DNA of 64,000 bases, taken from NCBI RefSeq assembly GCF_010731595.1, contig NZ_AP022582.1, positions 4,898,001 through 4,962,000 on the forward strand, written 5' to 3'. Shown here piece by piece: positions 38,431-48,273 of the stretch. The translations under genes were made by a program, and so were the position numbers. The notes below the pieces were generated by a model. The model saw only the letters and a program-made list of their open reading frames with translations. It was not told the DNA's origin and ran no database searches. Positions within the stretch are counted from its first letter, which is position 1. Each line of letters begins with the position of its first letter. This stretch comes from Mycobacterium seoulense. Its GTDB lineage: Bacteria > Actinomycetota > Actinomycetes > Mycobacteriales > Mycobacteriaceae.

Positions 38431-39842
38431 GGTTGCTTCACCAGATACGGGGACACCGTGCTGCGGTGCTCGTCCAGATCCAGCGCGCGCCCCAAGGCCG
38501 GGAACGCCCGCTGCGGGCAGTTGTCGCGTTCGCAGACCCGGCAGCCCGCGCCGATCGGGGTGGCGATATCACCCGACAAGTCGAGTCCTTCCGAGTAGAC
38601 GAGCCGGTGCGCCTGGCGAAGCTCGCAGCCCAGCCCGATCGCGAAGGTTTTACCCGGCTGACCATACCGGGCGGCGCGGCGCTCCACGGTCCGGGCCACC
38701 CACATGTAGTTGCGGCCGTCGGGCATCTGGGCGATCTGGACGAGTATCTTGCCCGGGTTGGCGAACGTTTCGTACACGTTCCACAGCGGGCAGGTGCCGC
38801 CGCTGGAGGAGAAGTGAAAACCGGTGGCGGACTGGCGTTTTGACATGTTGCCCGCCCGGTCGACCCGGACGAAGGAGAACGGCACGCCGCGCATCGACGG
38901 CCGTTGCAGCGTCGAAAGCCGGTGCGCGATGGTCTCGTAGCTCACCGAGTAGAACGACGACAATCGCTCCACGTCGTAGCGGAAGTTCTCCGCGACGTCG
39001 TGGAATTGGCGGTAGGGCAGCACCGCCGCCGCGGCGAAGTAGTTGGCCAGCCCGAGGCGGGCCAACGTGTGCGACTCGTCGCTGGTGAACTTGCCCTCCT
39101 CCACCAGGTGATCGATGAGGTCGCCGTACTCGAGATAGGCGAGCTCGGCGGCCATCTTGAAGACCTGCTGACCCAGCGACAGGTGGTTGCTGATCTCCAG
39201 CGTTTTGGTTCCGGGGTCGTACCGGTGCAGCACCGTGTCGCCGAGATCGATGCGCCTGTTGATGTGCACCCCGTGCACCTCGGTCAGCCGGCGATTCAGC
39301 TCGCGGGCCAGGTCGCCGTGGTGCATCCGCATCTGGATCGTCAGGTCCTCGGCGGCGGTGTCCAGCTCGTGCAGGTAGTTCTGGCGCTGGTAGAAGTAGT
39401 CGCGCACCTCCTCGTGCGGCATGGTGATCGAGCCGGTGCCGCTGCCGTCCGTGTACCGCTCCTCGGTGGCGGCGGCCAGCTGCGCGGTGGTGATCCGATA
39501 GCGCCGGTGCAGGTTGACCACCGCGCGGGCCAGCGTGGGGTGGGCGCCGACCATCTCGGCCACCTCGGTCGGGTCGACGTCGATGTCCAGGTCGCGGTCC
39601 ATGGTCACCTCACGCAGCTCGGCGACCAGCCGGGTGTCGTCCTGGGGGGCGAAAAAGGTCGCGTCCACGCCGAACACCTCGGTGATCCGCAGCAACACCG
39701 CCACCGTCAGGGGGCGGACGTCGTGCTCGATCTGGTTGAGGTAACTCGGGGAGATCTCGAGCATCTGGGCCAGGGCGGCCTGGGAGAACCCGCGCTCGTT
39801 GCGCAACTGGCGGACCCGTGAGCCCACGAAGGTCTTGGACAC
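38427..39842 (-). CDS. ramB: Glyoxylate-bypass regulator RamB
   Basis: The GTG start (VSKTFVGSRVRQLRNERGFSQ) gives 471 residues and matches remembered RamB (Rv0465c, ~474). An XRE helix-turn-helix covers residues ~6-60 (FSQAALAQMLEISPSYLNQIEHDVRPL). The DUF955/DUF2083-type regulatory part contains a Cys cluster GCRVCERDNC near the C-terminus. RamB represses icl and acetate genes when preferred carbon is present and represses itself. icl lies 1.2 kb away and the divergent gene is a thioesterase. The CMD gene is coupled downstream. Confidence 0.95.
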   Translation of the reverse strand: MSKTFVGSRVRQLRNERGFSQAALAQMLEISPSYLNQIEHDVRPLTVAVLLRITEVFGVDATFFAPQDDTRLVAELREVTMDRDLDIDVDPTEVAEMVGAHPTLARAVVNLHRRYRITTAQLAAATEERYTDGSGTGSITMPHEEVRDYFYQRQNYLHELDTAAEDLTIQMRMHHGDLARELNRRLTEVHGVHINRRIDLGDTVLHRYDPGTKTLEISNHLSLGQQVFKMAAELAYLEYGDLIDHLVEEGKFTSDESHTLARLGLANYFAAAAVLPYRQFHDVAENFRYDVERLSSFYSVSYETIAHRLSTLQRPSMRGVPFSFVRVDRAGNMSKRQSATGFHFSSSGGTCPLWNVYETFANPGKILVQIAQMPDGRNYMWVARTVERRAARYGQPGKTFAIGLGCELRQAHRLVYSEGLDLSGDIATPIGAGCRVCERDNCPQRAFPALGRALDLDEHRSTVSPYLVKQP

Positions 39843-40003
39843 TTTACCCAGGGTACCGGCCCTGCTAAGCGAAGGTTGGCAGAGTTCGCAGCGGTCGGGT
39901 CCGCGTCGCGGTTGGTGTTTGGCCCAGGTCGTTGGCATGATTCGCAACGGAGGCCGCAGGGCTAGCCTGGGGTGCCCACGAGGAGGAAACGGGGAGCGAA
40001 GCC
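39843..40003. promoter_or_regulatory. ramB / thioesterase divergent control region
   Basis: This 161-bp gap must hold both promoters. Candidate RamB half-sites (family consensus close to AAAGTTTGCAAA) are TTCGCAG and GATTCGCAAC. A strong ribosome site AGGAGGAAA lies at 39981-39989 before the GTG of the rightward gene. RamB autoregulation is established in relatives; binding here is inferred. Confidence 0.5.
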
Positions 40004-40798
40004 GTGAGCCTGGACAAAGAACTGATGCCGGTTCCCGACGGCCACCCCGATGTGTTCGATCGCGAATGGCCGCTGCGCGTGGCCGACATCGACCGCACGG
40101 GCCGGCTGCGGCTGGACGCGGCCGCGCGGCACATCCAGGACATCGGCCAGGACCAGCTGCGCGAGATGGGTTTCGAGGAGACGCACCCCCTGTGGATCGT
40201 CCGGCGCACCATGGTCGACCTGATCCGCCCGATCGAATTCCAGGACATGCTGCGGTGCCGGCGCTGGTGTTCGGGCACCTCCAACCGGTGGTGCGAGATG
40301 CGGGTCCGCGTCGACGGCCGCAAGGGGGGGCTGATCGAGTCCGAGGCGTTCTGGATCAACATCAACCGGGAGACCCAGATGCCGTCGCGCATCTCCGACG
40401 ACTTCCTGGCGGGGCTGCACAAGACGACGTCCGTCGACCGGCTGCGGTGGAAGGCCTACCTGAAGCCGGGCAGCCGCGACGATGCGGTCGAGATCCACGA
40501 GTTTCCCGTCCGCGTCACCGATATCGACTTGTTCGACCACATGAACAACTCGGTGTACTGGAGCGTGATCGAGGACTACCTGGCGTCTCACCTGGCGCTG
40601 ATGGCGCGGCCGCTGCGCATCACCATCGAGCACGAGGCGCCGGTGGCGCTGGGCGACAAGCTGGAGATCATCTCGCACATCCATCCGGCCGGCTCGACCG
40701 AACAGTTCGGACCCGGGCTCACGGATCGGCCTGTTACAACGCTCACATATGCGGTCGGCGACGAGACCAAAGCGGTCGCCGCCCTGTTCAATCGCTAA
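40004..40798 (+). CDS. Acyl-ACP thioesterase-like double-hotdog protein (Rv0466 type)
   Basis: The 264-residue protein starts at GTG (VSLDKELMPVPDGHPDVFD). Two hotdog halves are visible: an N-terminal RVADIDRTGRLRLDAAARHIQDIGQDQL and a C-terminal RVTDIDLFDHMNNSVYWSVIEDYL, the Asp-x-x-x-His-x-Asn-Asn motif of FatA/FatB-type thioesterases. It should hydrolyse acyl-ACP or acyl-CoA. It is divergent from ramB and upstream of icl, fitting acetate/fatty-acid metabolism. Confidence 0.88.
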   Translation: MSLDKELMPVPDGHPDVFDREWPLRVADIDRTGRLRLDAAARHIQDIGQDQLREMGFEETHPLWIVRRTMVDLIRPIEFQDMLRCRRWCSGTSNRWCEMRVRVDGRKGGLIESEAFWININRETQMPSRISDDFLAGLHKTTSVDRLRWKAYLKPGSRDDAVEIHEFPVRVTDIDLFDHMNNSVYWSVIEDYLASHLALMARPLRITIEHEAPVALGDKLEIISHIHPAGSTEQFGPGLTDRPVTTLTYAVGDETKAVAALFNR

Positions 40799-41064
40799 CC
40801 GGACAAGCGTCCCATTAATTTGCGGGCTGACCTGCGGATTCCGGTTACCGGCGGGTAGTTTCTGAAACGGTTCAGTTTCCGTTCATCTTCGCAAGATTTG
40901 CTAATTCCCGCCGAGTCGTGGCCGAAATTGGCAAATGAAACGTGTGGACCTGCGTCAACAGCTGTGCCATCGTCGAGTTAGCACACCAGCGAAGTTGAGC
41001 CTCTAGCTGCCGCTGGTGCAGCGTTCACCAACTCAGTAGTGAAGATCGTTAAGGAGCATGCGCA
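40799..41064 (+). promoter_or_regulatory. icl upstream control region
   Basis: This 266-bp gap is AT-rich for the genome. It contains nested dyads CTGAA-ACGG-TTCAG (40862-40875) and AACGG...CCGTT (40866-40883). It also has several TTTGC/GCAAA-type half-sites (AATTTGCGG, CGCAAGATTTGCTAA, TTGGCAAATG) that resemble RamB boxes. A purine-rich ribosome site (AAGGAG) precedes the ATG at 41065. RamB, and possibly other carbon regulators, would act here. Confidence 0.6.
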
Positions 41065-42351
41065 ATGTCTGCCGTTGGCACCCCCAAGAGCGCCGAAGAG
41101 ATCCAGAAGGACTGGGACACCAACCCGCGTTGGAAGGACGTCAGCCGTACCTACACCGCCACGGACGTCGTCGCCCTGCAGGGCAGCGTCGTCGAGGAGC
41201 ACACGCTGGCCCGCCGCGGCGCCGAGGTGCTCTGGGAGCAGCTGCACGACCTGGAGTACATCAACGCCCTCGGTGCCCTGACCGGCAACATGGCCGTGCA
41301 GCAGGTGCGCGCCGGCCTGAAGGCCATCTACCTGTCCGGGTGGCAGGTCGCCGGTGACGCCAACCTGTCCGGCCACACCTACCCCGACCAGAGCCTGTAC
41401 CCGGCCAACTCGGTGCCGCAGGTCATCCGTCGTATCAACAACGCGCTGCTGCGCGCCGACGAGATCGCCCGGGTCGAGGGCGACACCTCGGTGGAGAACT
41501 GGCTGGCGCCGATCGTCGCCGACGGCGAGGCCGGCTTCGGTGGCGCGCTGAACGTGTACGAGCTTCAGAAGGCAATGATCGCCGCAGGCGTCGCGGGGTC
41601 GCACTGGGAAGATCAGCTGGCTTCGGAGAAGAAGTGCGGCCACCTCGGTGGCAAGGTGCTGATCCCGACTCAGCAGCACATCCGCACCCTGACCTCGGCG
41701 CGTCTGGCCGCCGACGTCGCCGGCGTGCCGACGGTCGTGATCGCCCGAACCGACGCCGAGGCGGCCACCCTGATCACCTCCGACGTCGACGAGCGCGACC
41801 AGCCGTTCATCACCGGTGAGCGGACCAAGGAAGGCTTCTACCGCGTCAAGAACGGCCTCGAGCCGTGCATCGCTCGGGCCAAGGCCTACGCGCCGTACTC
41901 CGACCTGATCTGGATGGAGACCGGAACCCCGGACCTCGAGCTCGCGGCCAAGTTCGCCGAGGGCGTCAAGTCCGAGTTCCCCGACCAGATGCTGGCCTAC
42001 AACTGCTCGCCTTCCTTCAACTGGAAGAAGCACCTGGACGACTCCACCATCGCGAAGTTCCAAAAAGAGCTCGGCGCAATGGGATTCAAGTTCCAGTTCA
42101 TCACGCTGGCCGGCTTCCACGCGCTGAACTACTCGATGTTCGATCTGGCCTACGGCTACGCCCGCAACCAGATGACCGCGTACGTGGAGCTGCAGGAGCG
42201 CGAGTTCGCCGCCGAGGAGCGCGGTTACACCGCGACCAAGCACCAGCGCGAGGTCGGTGCGGGTTACTTCGACCGCATCGCGACCACGGTTGACCCCACC
42301 TCGTCGACCACCGCGCTGACCGGCTCGACCGAAGAGGGTCAGTTCCACTGA
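41065..42351 (+). CDS. icl: Isocitrate lyase
   Basis: The 428-residue enzyme ([18 protein letters not shown]) splits isocitrate to glyoxylate and succinate in the glyoxylate cycle; mycobacterial Icl1 also acts in the methylcitrate cycle. The catalytic loop KKCGH is at residues 189-193, with Cys191 as the acid/base. Size equals M. tuberculosis Icl1 (Rv0467). It is needed for growth on acetate and fatty acids. A long control region and nearby ramB explain its regulation; a GC hairpin separates it from fadB2. Confidence 0.97.
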   Translation: MSAVGTPKSAEEIQKDWDTNPRWKDVSRTYTATDVVALQGSVVEEHTLARRGAEVLWEQLHDLEYINALGALTGNMAVQQVRAGLKAIYLSGWQVAGDANLSGHTYPDQSLYPANSVPQVIRRINNALLRADEIARVEGDTSVENWLAPIVADGEAGFGGALNVYELQKAMIAAGVAGSHWEDQLASEKKCGHLGGKVLIPTQQHIRTLTSARLAADVAGVPTVVIARTDAEAATLITSDVDERDQPFITGERTKEGFYRVKNGLEPCIARAKAYAPYSDLIWMETGTPDLELAAKFAEGVKSEFPDQMLAYNCSPSFNWKKHLDDSTIAKFQKELGAMGFKFQFITLAGFHALNYSMFDLAYGYARNQMTAYVELQEREFAAEERGYTATKHQREVGAGYFDRIATTVDPTSSTTALTGSTEEGQFH

Positions 42352-42432
42352 GGACGAGCTGAGCAGGCGCAAGATCGCACGGCTGCGATCCAGATCGTGC
42401 GAGTCTGCGTCTACTCGCCGTGAAGTAGCATT

Positions 42433-42461
42433 GGCCCCGCCCAGCGAACCTGGGCGGGGCC
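42433..42461 (+). terminator. GC hairpin terminator candidate after icl
   Basis: A perfect 12-bp stem GGCCCCGCCCAG / CTGGGCGGGGCC (42433-42444 and 42450-42461) has the loop CGAAC and no T run, the stem-only type common in mycobacteria. A second inverted pair TCGCACG / CGTGCGA (42375-42381 and 42396-42402) lies just upstream. Confidence 0.8.
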
Positions 42462-42495
42462 TATTGCGGTGCAAGACGATACGAAACCGAAAGAG

Positions 42496-43365
42496 ATGAC
42501 AGTGAGCGACGCAGCGATTCAGCGGGTAGGGGTTGTCGGGGCCGGCCAGATGGGGTCGGGCATCGCCGAAGTCTCGGTGCGCGCCGGTGTCGACGTGACG
42601 GTGTTCGAGACCACCGAGGCGTTGATCACGGCCGGACGTAACCGCATCGTGAAGTCGCTGGAGCGGGGCGTCAGCGCGGGCAAGGTCACCGAGCGGGAGC
42701 GCGACCGCGCGCTGAGCAAGCTCACCTTCACCACCGACCTGAAGGACCTCGCCGACCGGCAACTGGTCATCGAGGCGATCGTCGAGGACGAGGCCGTCAA
42801 GGCGGAGATCTTCGCCGAACTGGACCGCGCCATCGGCGATCCGGACGCGGTCCTGGCGTCCAACACTTCCAGCATTCCGATCATGAAGATCGCTGCGGCA
42901 ACCAAGAATCCGCAGCGGGTGCTGGGCCTGCACTTCTTCAACCCGGTGCCGGTGCTCCCGCTGGTCGAGCTGGTCAGCACGCTGGTCACCGACGAAGCCG
43001 CCGCCGCCCGCACCGAGGAATTCGCGAGCGCGGTCCTGGGCAAGCAGGTCGTGCGCTGTTCCGACCGGTCGGGCTTTGTCGTGAACGCGCTGTTGGTTCC
43101 CTACCTGCTGTCCGCAATTCGTATGGTGGAGGCCGGTTTTGCCACCATCGAAGATGTCGACAAGGCCGTTGTCGCCGGGCTCTCACACCCGATGGGGCCG
43201 CTGCGGCTGTCCGATCTCGTCGGCCTGGACACCCTGAAGCTGATCGCGGACAAGATGTTCGAGGAATTCAAGGAACCGCAGTACGGCCCGCCGCCGCTGC
43301 TGTTGCGCATGGTGGAGGCGGGCCGGCTCGGTAAGAAAACGGGTCAGGGCTTTTACACGTACTGA
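42496..43365 (+). CDS. fadB2: 3-hydroxybutyryl-CoA dehydrogenase
   Basis: The protein oxidises 3-hydroxyacyl-CoA with NAD(P). The ATG at 42496 gives 289 residues (MTVSDAAIQRVGVVGAGQMGSG); the GTG two codons later fits the remembered FadB2 (Rv0468) start equally well. The Rossmann motif is GVVGAGQMGSGIAE, the catalytic His is in LGLHFFNPVPVL, and NTSSIPI, DRSGFVVNALL and SHPMGPLRLSDLVGLD are conserved. It lies 35 bp after the hairpin that follows icl, so it may have its own promoter. It works with icl in fatty-acid use. Confidence 0.95.
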   Translation: MTVSDAAIQRVGVVGAGQMGSGIAEVSVRAGVDVTVFETTEALITAGRNRIVKSLERGVSAGKVTERERDRALSKLTFTTDLKDLADRQLVIEAIVEDEAVKAEIFAELDRAIGDPDAVLASNTSSIPIMKIAAATKNPQRVLGLHFFNPVPVLPLVELVSTLVTDEAAAARTEEFASAVLGKQVVRCSDRSGFVVNALLVPYLLSAIRMVEAGFATIEDVDKAVVAGLSHPMGPLRLSDLVGLDTLKLIADKMFEEFKEPQYGPPPLLLRMVEAGRLGKKTGQGFYTY

Positions 43366-43418
43366 CGCCCCGGCGGCGGTCGTGGCCGGTGTCGTGATGG
43401 CCCATTGACCGCATATGA

Positions 43419-44342
<924 letters not shown>

Positions 44343-44350
44343 GCCGCTGA

Positions 44351-45214
44351 CTACTTCTCGAGCGTGAACTGGTCGACGTCGGTGTAACCCTGGCGGAACA
44401 GCTTCGCGCAACCGGTCAGGTACTTCATGTATCGGTCGTAGACCTCTTGTGACTGGATGGCGATGGCCTCTTCGCGATTGGCCTCGAGGGCGATCGCCCA
44501 CATCTCCAGGGTCCGCGCGTAGTGCAGCTGCAGCGAGTGGACCCGAGTCAGTTCGAAGCCGGCCGTCACCGCGTACTCTCCGACGGTCTGAGGCGTCGGC
44601 AGCCAGCCGCCCGGGAAGATCTCGGTCAAGATGAATTGCGAGAAGTGCACGATCTCGTGGGTCAGCGTCATGCCGCGCGCCCGGGCGTCCTTGAAGGACG
44701 GACGAACGATGGTGTGCAGCAACATCACACCGTCGGACGGCAGGGCCTGGTAGGCCATCTTGAAAAAGCGGCCGTAGCGCTGACGGCCGAAGTGCTCGAA
44801 CGCGCCGATGGAGACGATGCGGTCGACGGGCTCGTGGAACTTCTCCCAACCCTCCAACAGCACCCGCCGGGTGCGGGGGGTGTCCATCTCGTCGAACGTC
44901 CTCTGCACATGCTCGGCTTGGTTCTCCGACAACGTCAGGCCCACGACGTTCACGTCGTACTTCTCGATGGCCCGTCGCATGGTGGCACCCCAGCCGCAGC
45001 CGATGTCGAGCAGCGTCATCCCCGGCTCGAGCTTCAGCTTGCCCAGCGCCAGGTCGATCTTGGCGAGCTGCGCCTCTTCCAGGGTCATGTCGTCACGTTC
45101 GAAGTAGGCGCAGCTGTATGTCTGGGTGGGGTCCAGGAATAACCGGAAGAAGTCGTCGGACAAGTCGTAGTGGGCTTGCACGTTGCCGAAGTGCGGTGTG
45201 AGCTGCACGGACAT
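44351..45214 (-). CDS. pcaA: Cyclopropane mycolic acid synthase PcaA
   Basis: The 287-residue methyltransferase (MSVQLTPHFGNVQAHYDLSDDFF) forms the proximal cis-cyclopropane of alpha-mycolates; in M. tuberculosis this affects cording and persistence. The SAM motif is [22 protein letters not shown] (~residues 68-89), with [17 protein letters not shown] and SIGAFEHFG. Length equals Rv0470c. A ribosome site GAAAGG precedes the start. The convergent paralogue umaA shares the fold but is clearly divergent in sequence. Confidence 0.95.
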   Translation of the reverse strand: MSVQLTPHFGNVQAHYDLSDDFFRLFLDPTQTYSCAYFERDDMTLEEAQLAKIDLALGKLKLEPGMTLLDIGCGWGATMRRAIEKYDVNVVGLTLSENQAEHVQRTFDEMDTPRTRRVLLEGWEKFHEPVDRIVSIGAFEHFGRQRYGRFFKMAYQALPSDGVMLLHTIVRPSFKDARARGMTLTHEIVHFSQFILTEIFPGGWLPTPQTVGEYAVTAGFELTRVHSLQLHYARTLEMWAIALEANREEAIAIQSQEVYDRYMKYLTGCAKLFRQGYTDVDQFTLEK

Positions 45215-45422
45215 GTCGAAAAGAGCCTTTCGTTAATGCGGAGGCAGGGATGGCCAGCCGGCACGACGCGACCACGACGCGACCCTGCGTCACCCCCGAT
45301 GCATCCCCTGCATGCTAGTCGCTGCGGCGATGCACGTCGTTCTCCCTAGCGCGTCATAAGCGTCACACGGGACGAGCCGAAATGACAAAAAGGACCAGCT
45401 GCGGCTGCGTTCGGGAGCCGAT

Positions 45423-46172
45423 CTAGAGCGCGGACTGATCCGCCTCCTCCCGGGGCGGGACGATCGGCGACGGATGCGGCTCTTCCCGGAACTTCTCCAG
45501 CGATCCGCCGACCTCGACGATGCCCTTGAGCGCGTTCCAGCTCAGCATCGTCAGGTAGTCGATCAACTCGTCGCGGCTCATGCGCGGGGACGACATCCAC
45601 GAGTGCGTCGCCAGCTGCACCCCGCCGACGATCAGGTAGGCCCACGGCTCCGCGCCGCCGGTGTCCATGCCGGCCTGCTGCATGCGGCGCCGCATCATCA
45701 CCGCGAGCATGCGGGCGATGATCCGCTCGGAGTCGGCGATCACCTTGCTCTTGCTGGCCGAACTGTTGGACATCACAAAGCGATACGGCTCGGGCTCGGA
45801 CGCGACGGTATCGACGTACACCCGGATGACCTCGCGGGCCAGGTCGAACCCGTCCAGGTTGGACGTCAGCGCCGCGGCCATGTTGGGAATCAGGGTGGTC
45901 TGGGTGAACCGCATCATCACGGCGGTGGTCAGGTCGTTCTTGTCGACGAAATAGCGATACAGCACCGTCTTGGAAACCCCGATCTCCGCGGCGATGTCAT
46001 CCATGCTCAGGGTGCCGCCGCGCCGCCGAATCGCGTCGATCGTGCCGTCTACCAACTCGTTACGGCGCTCCACCTTGTGTTGGTGCCAGCGCCGCTTGCG
46101 ACCATCCGTCTTGGCCGCCGCAGCCAATGTTCGCTCTGCCACTGTCGCCGATATCCCATTCACTAGACGCAC
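45423..46172 (-). CDS. TetR-family regulator (Rv0472c type)
   Basis: The frame from a GTG at 46172 gives 249 residues; a GTG at 46163 (VNGISATVAERTL) is an equally good start and fits the remembered Rv0472c better. A basic N-terminal extension (KTDGRKRRWHQHKVERRNELVDG) precedes the helix-turn-helix LSMDDIAAEIGVSKTVLYRYFVDKNDL (~residues 55-81). The C-terminal domain ends HPSPIVPPREE. 208 bp separate it from pcaA with no gene between; M. tuberculosis has, as remembered, Rv0471c there. Target genes unknown. Confidence 0.85.
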   Translation of the reverse strand: MRLVNGISATVAERTLAAAAKTDGRKRRWHQHKVERRNELVDGTIDAIRRRGGTLSMDDIAAEIGVSKTVLYRYFVDKNDLTTAVMMRFTQTTLIPNMAAALTSNLDGFDLAREVIRVYVDTVASEPEPYRFVMSNSSASKSKVIADSERIIARMLAVMMRRRMQQAGMDTGGAEPWAYLIVGGVQLATHSWMSSPRMSRDELIDYLTMLSWNALKGIVEVGGSLEKFREEPHPSPIVPPREEADQSAL

Positions 46173-46280
46173 TCGATACTACGGCGTGCGGGCCTGCTTG
46201 GGGCTTCGACCGCGCCCCCGGGGAGGGCCGCGCGAACAGTGTCGTCACACTAATCGGCCGGGACGATAGATGATGGAGAG

Positions 46281-47660
46281 GTGGTACACAGGGCCTCGCC
46301 CCGAGGCGAAGCGTCGGGTCCGCGCGCGGCCGGGCCGAAGTCGACGACACCGTTGACCGAAACCGGGCGCTCACACCCGTCGCTGGCCGAATCCTTCGCC
46401 GGTGCCGATCCGCAGGCCGACGCGGAGCGCCGGGTGGCGCTGCGCCGGATGAAGGCGGTGGCGCTGGGCTTCCTGGTCGGGGCGACCGTCCTGTTCCTCG
46501 GGTGCCGCTGGGCGCAGGCCCACGCCCACCTGGGCGCCTGGGTCGGCTACGTCGGCGCCGCCGCGGAGGCCGGAATGGTGGGCGCGCTGGCCGACTGGTT
46601 CGCGGTGACGGCGCTGTTCAGGCACCCGCTGGGCATCCCGATCCCCCACACCGCGATCATCAAGCGCAAGAAGGATCAGCTCGGCGAGGGCCTGGGCACC
46701 TTCGTGCGGGAAAACTTTCTGTCGCCGCCGGTGGTCGAGACCAAGCTGCGCGACGCCCAGGTGCCCGGACGGCTCGGCAAGTGGCTGTCGGAGGCGGCGC
46801 ACGCGGAGCGGGTGGCCGGCGAGACGGCGACGGTGCTGCGGGTGCTGGTCGAGCTGCTGCGCGACGACGACGTCCAGCACGTGATCGACCGGATGATCGT
46901 GCGGCGCATCGCCGAGCCGCAGTGGGGTCCGCCGGTCGGAAGGGTATTGGGGACCCTGCTGGCCGAGAACCGGCAGGAGGCGTTGATCCAGCTGCTCGCC
47001 GACCGGGCCTTCCAGTGGTCGCTGAACGCCGGGGAGGTCATCCAGCGGGTGGTCGAGCGCGACTCGCCGACCTGGTCGCCGCGCTTCGTCGACCACCTGG
47101 TCGGCGACCGCATCCACCGTGAGCTGATGGATTTCACCGACAAGGTACGGCGCAATCCCGATCACGAGCTGCGCCGGTCGGCCACCCGTTTCCTGTTCGA
47201 CTTCGCCGACGACCTGCAGAACGACGCGGACACCATCGCGCGCGCCGATGCCGTCAAAGAGCAGCTGATGGCGCGCGACGAGATCGCCAACGCCGCCGCG
47301 GCGGCCTGGAAGACGCTCAAACGCCTGGTGCTCGAGGGCGTGGACGACCCGTCCAGCACGCTGCGCACCCGCATCGCCGACACGGTGGTCCGGATCGGGG
47401 AGTCGCTGCGCGACGACGCCGACCTGCGCGACAAGGTGGACAACTGGATCGTGCGCGCCGCCCAGCACCTGGTCTCGCAATACGGGGTGGAGATCACGGC
47501 GATCATCACCGACACCATCGAGCGCTGGGACGCCGAGGAGGCCAGCCGGCGCATCGAGCTGCACGTGGGCCGTGACCTGCAGTTCATCCGGATCAACGGG
47601 ACGGTGGTGGGGTCCCTGGCGGGCCTGGCGATCTACGCCGTCGCGCAGCTGTTTTTCTAG
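46281..47660 (+). CDS. DUF445 membrane protein (Rv0473 type)
   Basis: The 459-residue protein starts at GTG (VVHRASPRGEASGPRAAG) after the ribosome site GGAGAG. Residues ~1-55 are a polar tail. Transmembrane segments lie at ~58-77 and ~86-105, and the last 20 residues (VVGSLAGLAIYAVAQLFF) form another. The middle is the alpha-helical DUF445 region with GALADWFAVTALFRHPLGIPIPHTAIIKRKKD. Related to E. coli YjiN; function unknown. The stop is directly followed by the operator-like palindrome of the next gene. Confidence 0.85.
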   Translation: MVHRASPRGEASGPRAAGPKSTTPLTETGRSHPSLAESFAGADPQADAERRVALRRMKAVALGFLVGATVLFLGCRWAQAHAHLGAWVGYVGAAAEAGMVGALADWFAVTALFRHPLGIPIPHTAIIKRKKDQLGEGLGTFVRENFLSPPVVETKLRDAQVPGRLGKWLSEAAHAERVAGETATVLRVLVELLRDDDVQHVIDRMIVRRIAEPQWGPPVGRVLGTLLAENRQEALIQLLADRAFQWSLNAGEVIQRVVERDSPTWSPRFVDHLVGDRIHRELMDFTDKVRRNPDHELRRSATRFLFDFADDLQNDADTIARADAVKEQLMARDEIANAAAAAWKTLKRLVLEGVDDPSSTLRTRIADTVVRIGESLRDDADLRDKVDNWIVRAAQHLVSQYGVEITAIITDTIERWDAEEASRRIELHVGRDLQFIRINGTVVGSLAGLAIYAVAQLFF

Positions 47661-47668
47661 TAGTGCTA

Positions 47669-47696
47669 ACAAGTGCTTGCAATAGCAAGCACTTGT
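47669..47696. promoter_or_regulatory. Perfect 12-bp inverted repeat upstream of the XRE regulator
   Basis: The arms ACAAGTGCTTGC (47669-47680) and GCAAGCACTTGT (47685-47696) are exact complements around the spacer AATA. No T run follows, so an operator is likelier than a terminator. It lies 43 bp before the ATG of the XRE gene and 8 bp after the DUF445 stop, where a promoter is expected. Confidence 0.8.
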
Positions 47697-47739
47697 AGTA
47701 GGCTGAGGCCGTCACGATCGTCAGACCAAGGAGCACGCG

Positions 47740-48162
47740 ATGGCGCCCGAGGAGAAGCTCTCCGCCAAGGTGTCCAACGCCGCCTCCGACATGGCCTCCG
47801 ACATCGGTAGTTTCATCCGGAGCCAGCGCGAACTCGCGCAGGTCTCGGTGCGCCAGCTCGCCGAGAAGTCCGGGGTCAGCAATCCGTATCTGAGCCAGGT
47901 GGAGCGTGGATTGCGTAAGCCGTCCGCCGACGTGCTCAACCAGATCGCCAAGGCGCTGCGGGTTTCCGCCGAGGTGCTCTACGTGCGGGCCGGGATCCTC
48001 GAGCCCAGCGACAAGAGCCAGGTGCGCGACGCGATTATCACCGATACCGCGATCACCGAGCGCCAAAAGCAGGTGCTGCTCGACATCTACACCTCCTTCA
48101 CCCAACAAAACGAATCCAGCGAGTCAAGCGACGAGGAGTGTTCAACCGAACTCAACGGCTAG
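47740..48162 (+). CDS. XRE-family transcriptional regulator (Rv0474 type)
   Basis: The 140-residue protein starts MAPEEKLSAKVSNAASDMAS after a good ribosome site (AAGGAG). The Cro/CI helix-turn-helix is VSVRQLAEKSGVSNPYLSQVERGLRKPSADVLNQIAKAL (~residues 35-75). The C-terminus is acidic and Ser-rich. It is preceded by a perfect palindrome, so autoregulation is likely. The M. tuberculosis homologue has been reported as a copper-responsive repressor; whether that applies here is unknown. hbhA follows after 111 bp. Confidence 0.9.
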   Translation: MAPEEKLSAKVSNAASDMASDIGSFIRSQRELAQVSVRQLAEKSGVSNPYLSQVERGLRKPSADVLNQIAKALRVSAEVLYVRAGILEPSDKSQVRDAIITDTAITERQKQVLLDIYTSFTQQNESSESSDEECSTELNG

Positions 48163-48273
48163 TCCTACCCAGGGGCAAGCCTCCGCCGGCCGCCGGCCAG
48201 AGGGAGAACTCGCCTCACGTTTCACCGCAACACCCAAGAACGCCCACAACGGAAAACCATGAAAGGAAAAACC

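Noticed and set aside
42375..42402. Inverted repeat TCGCACG...CGTGCGA as the main icl terminator
   Set aside because: The stem is only 7 bp with a 14-base loop; the perfect 12-bp stem at 42433-42461 is the better candidate.
45215..45422. Possible Rv0471c homologue between pcaA and the TetR gene
   Set aside because: The gap is only 208 bp and holds no protein-like frame; only short direct repeats (ACGACGCGACC twice) were seen.
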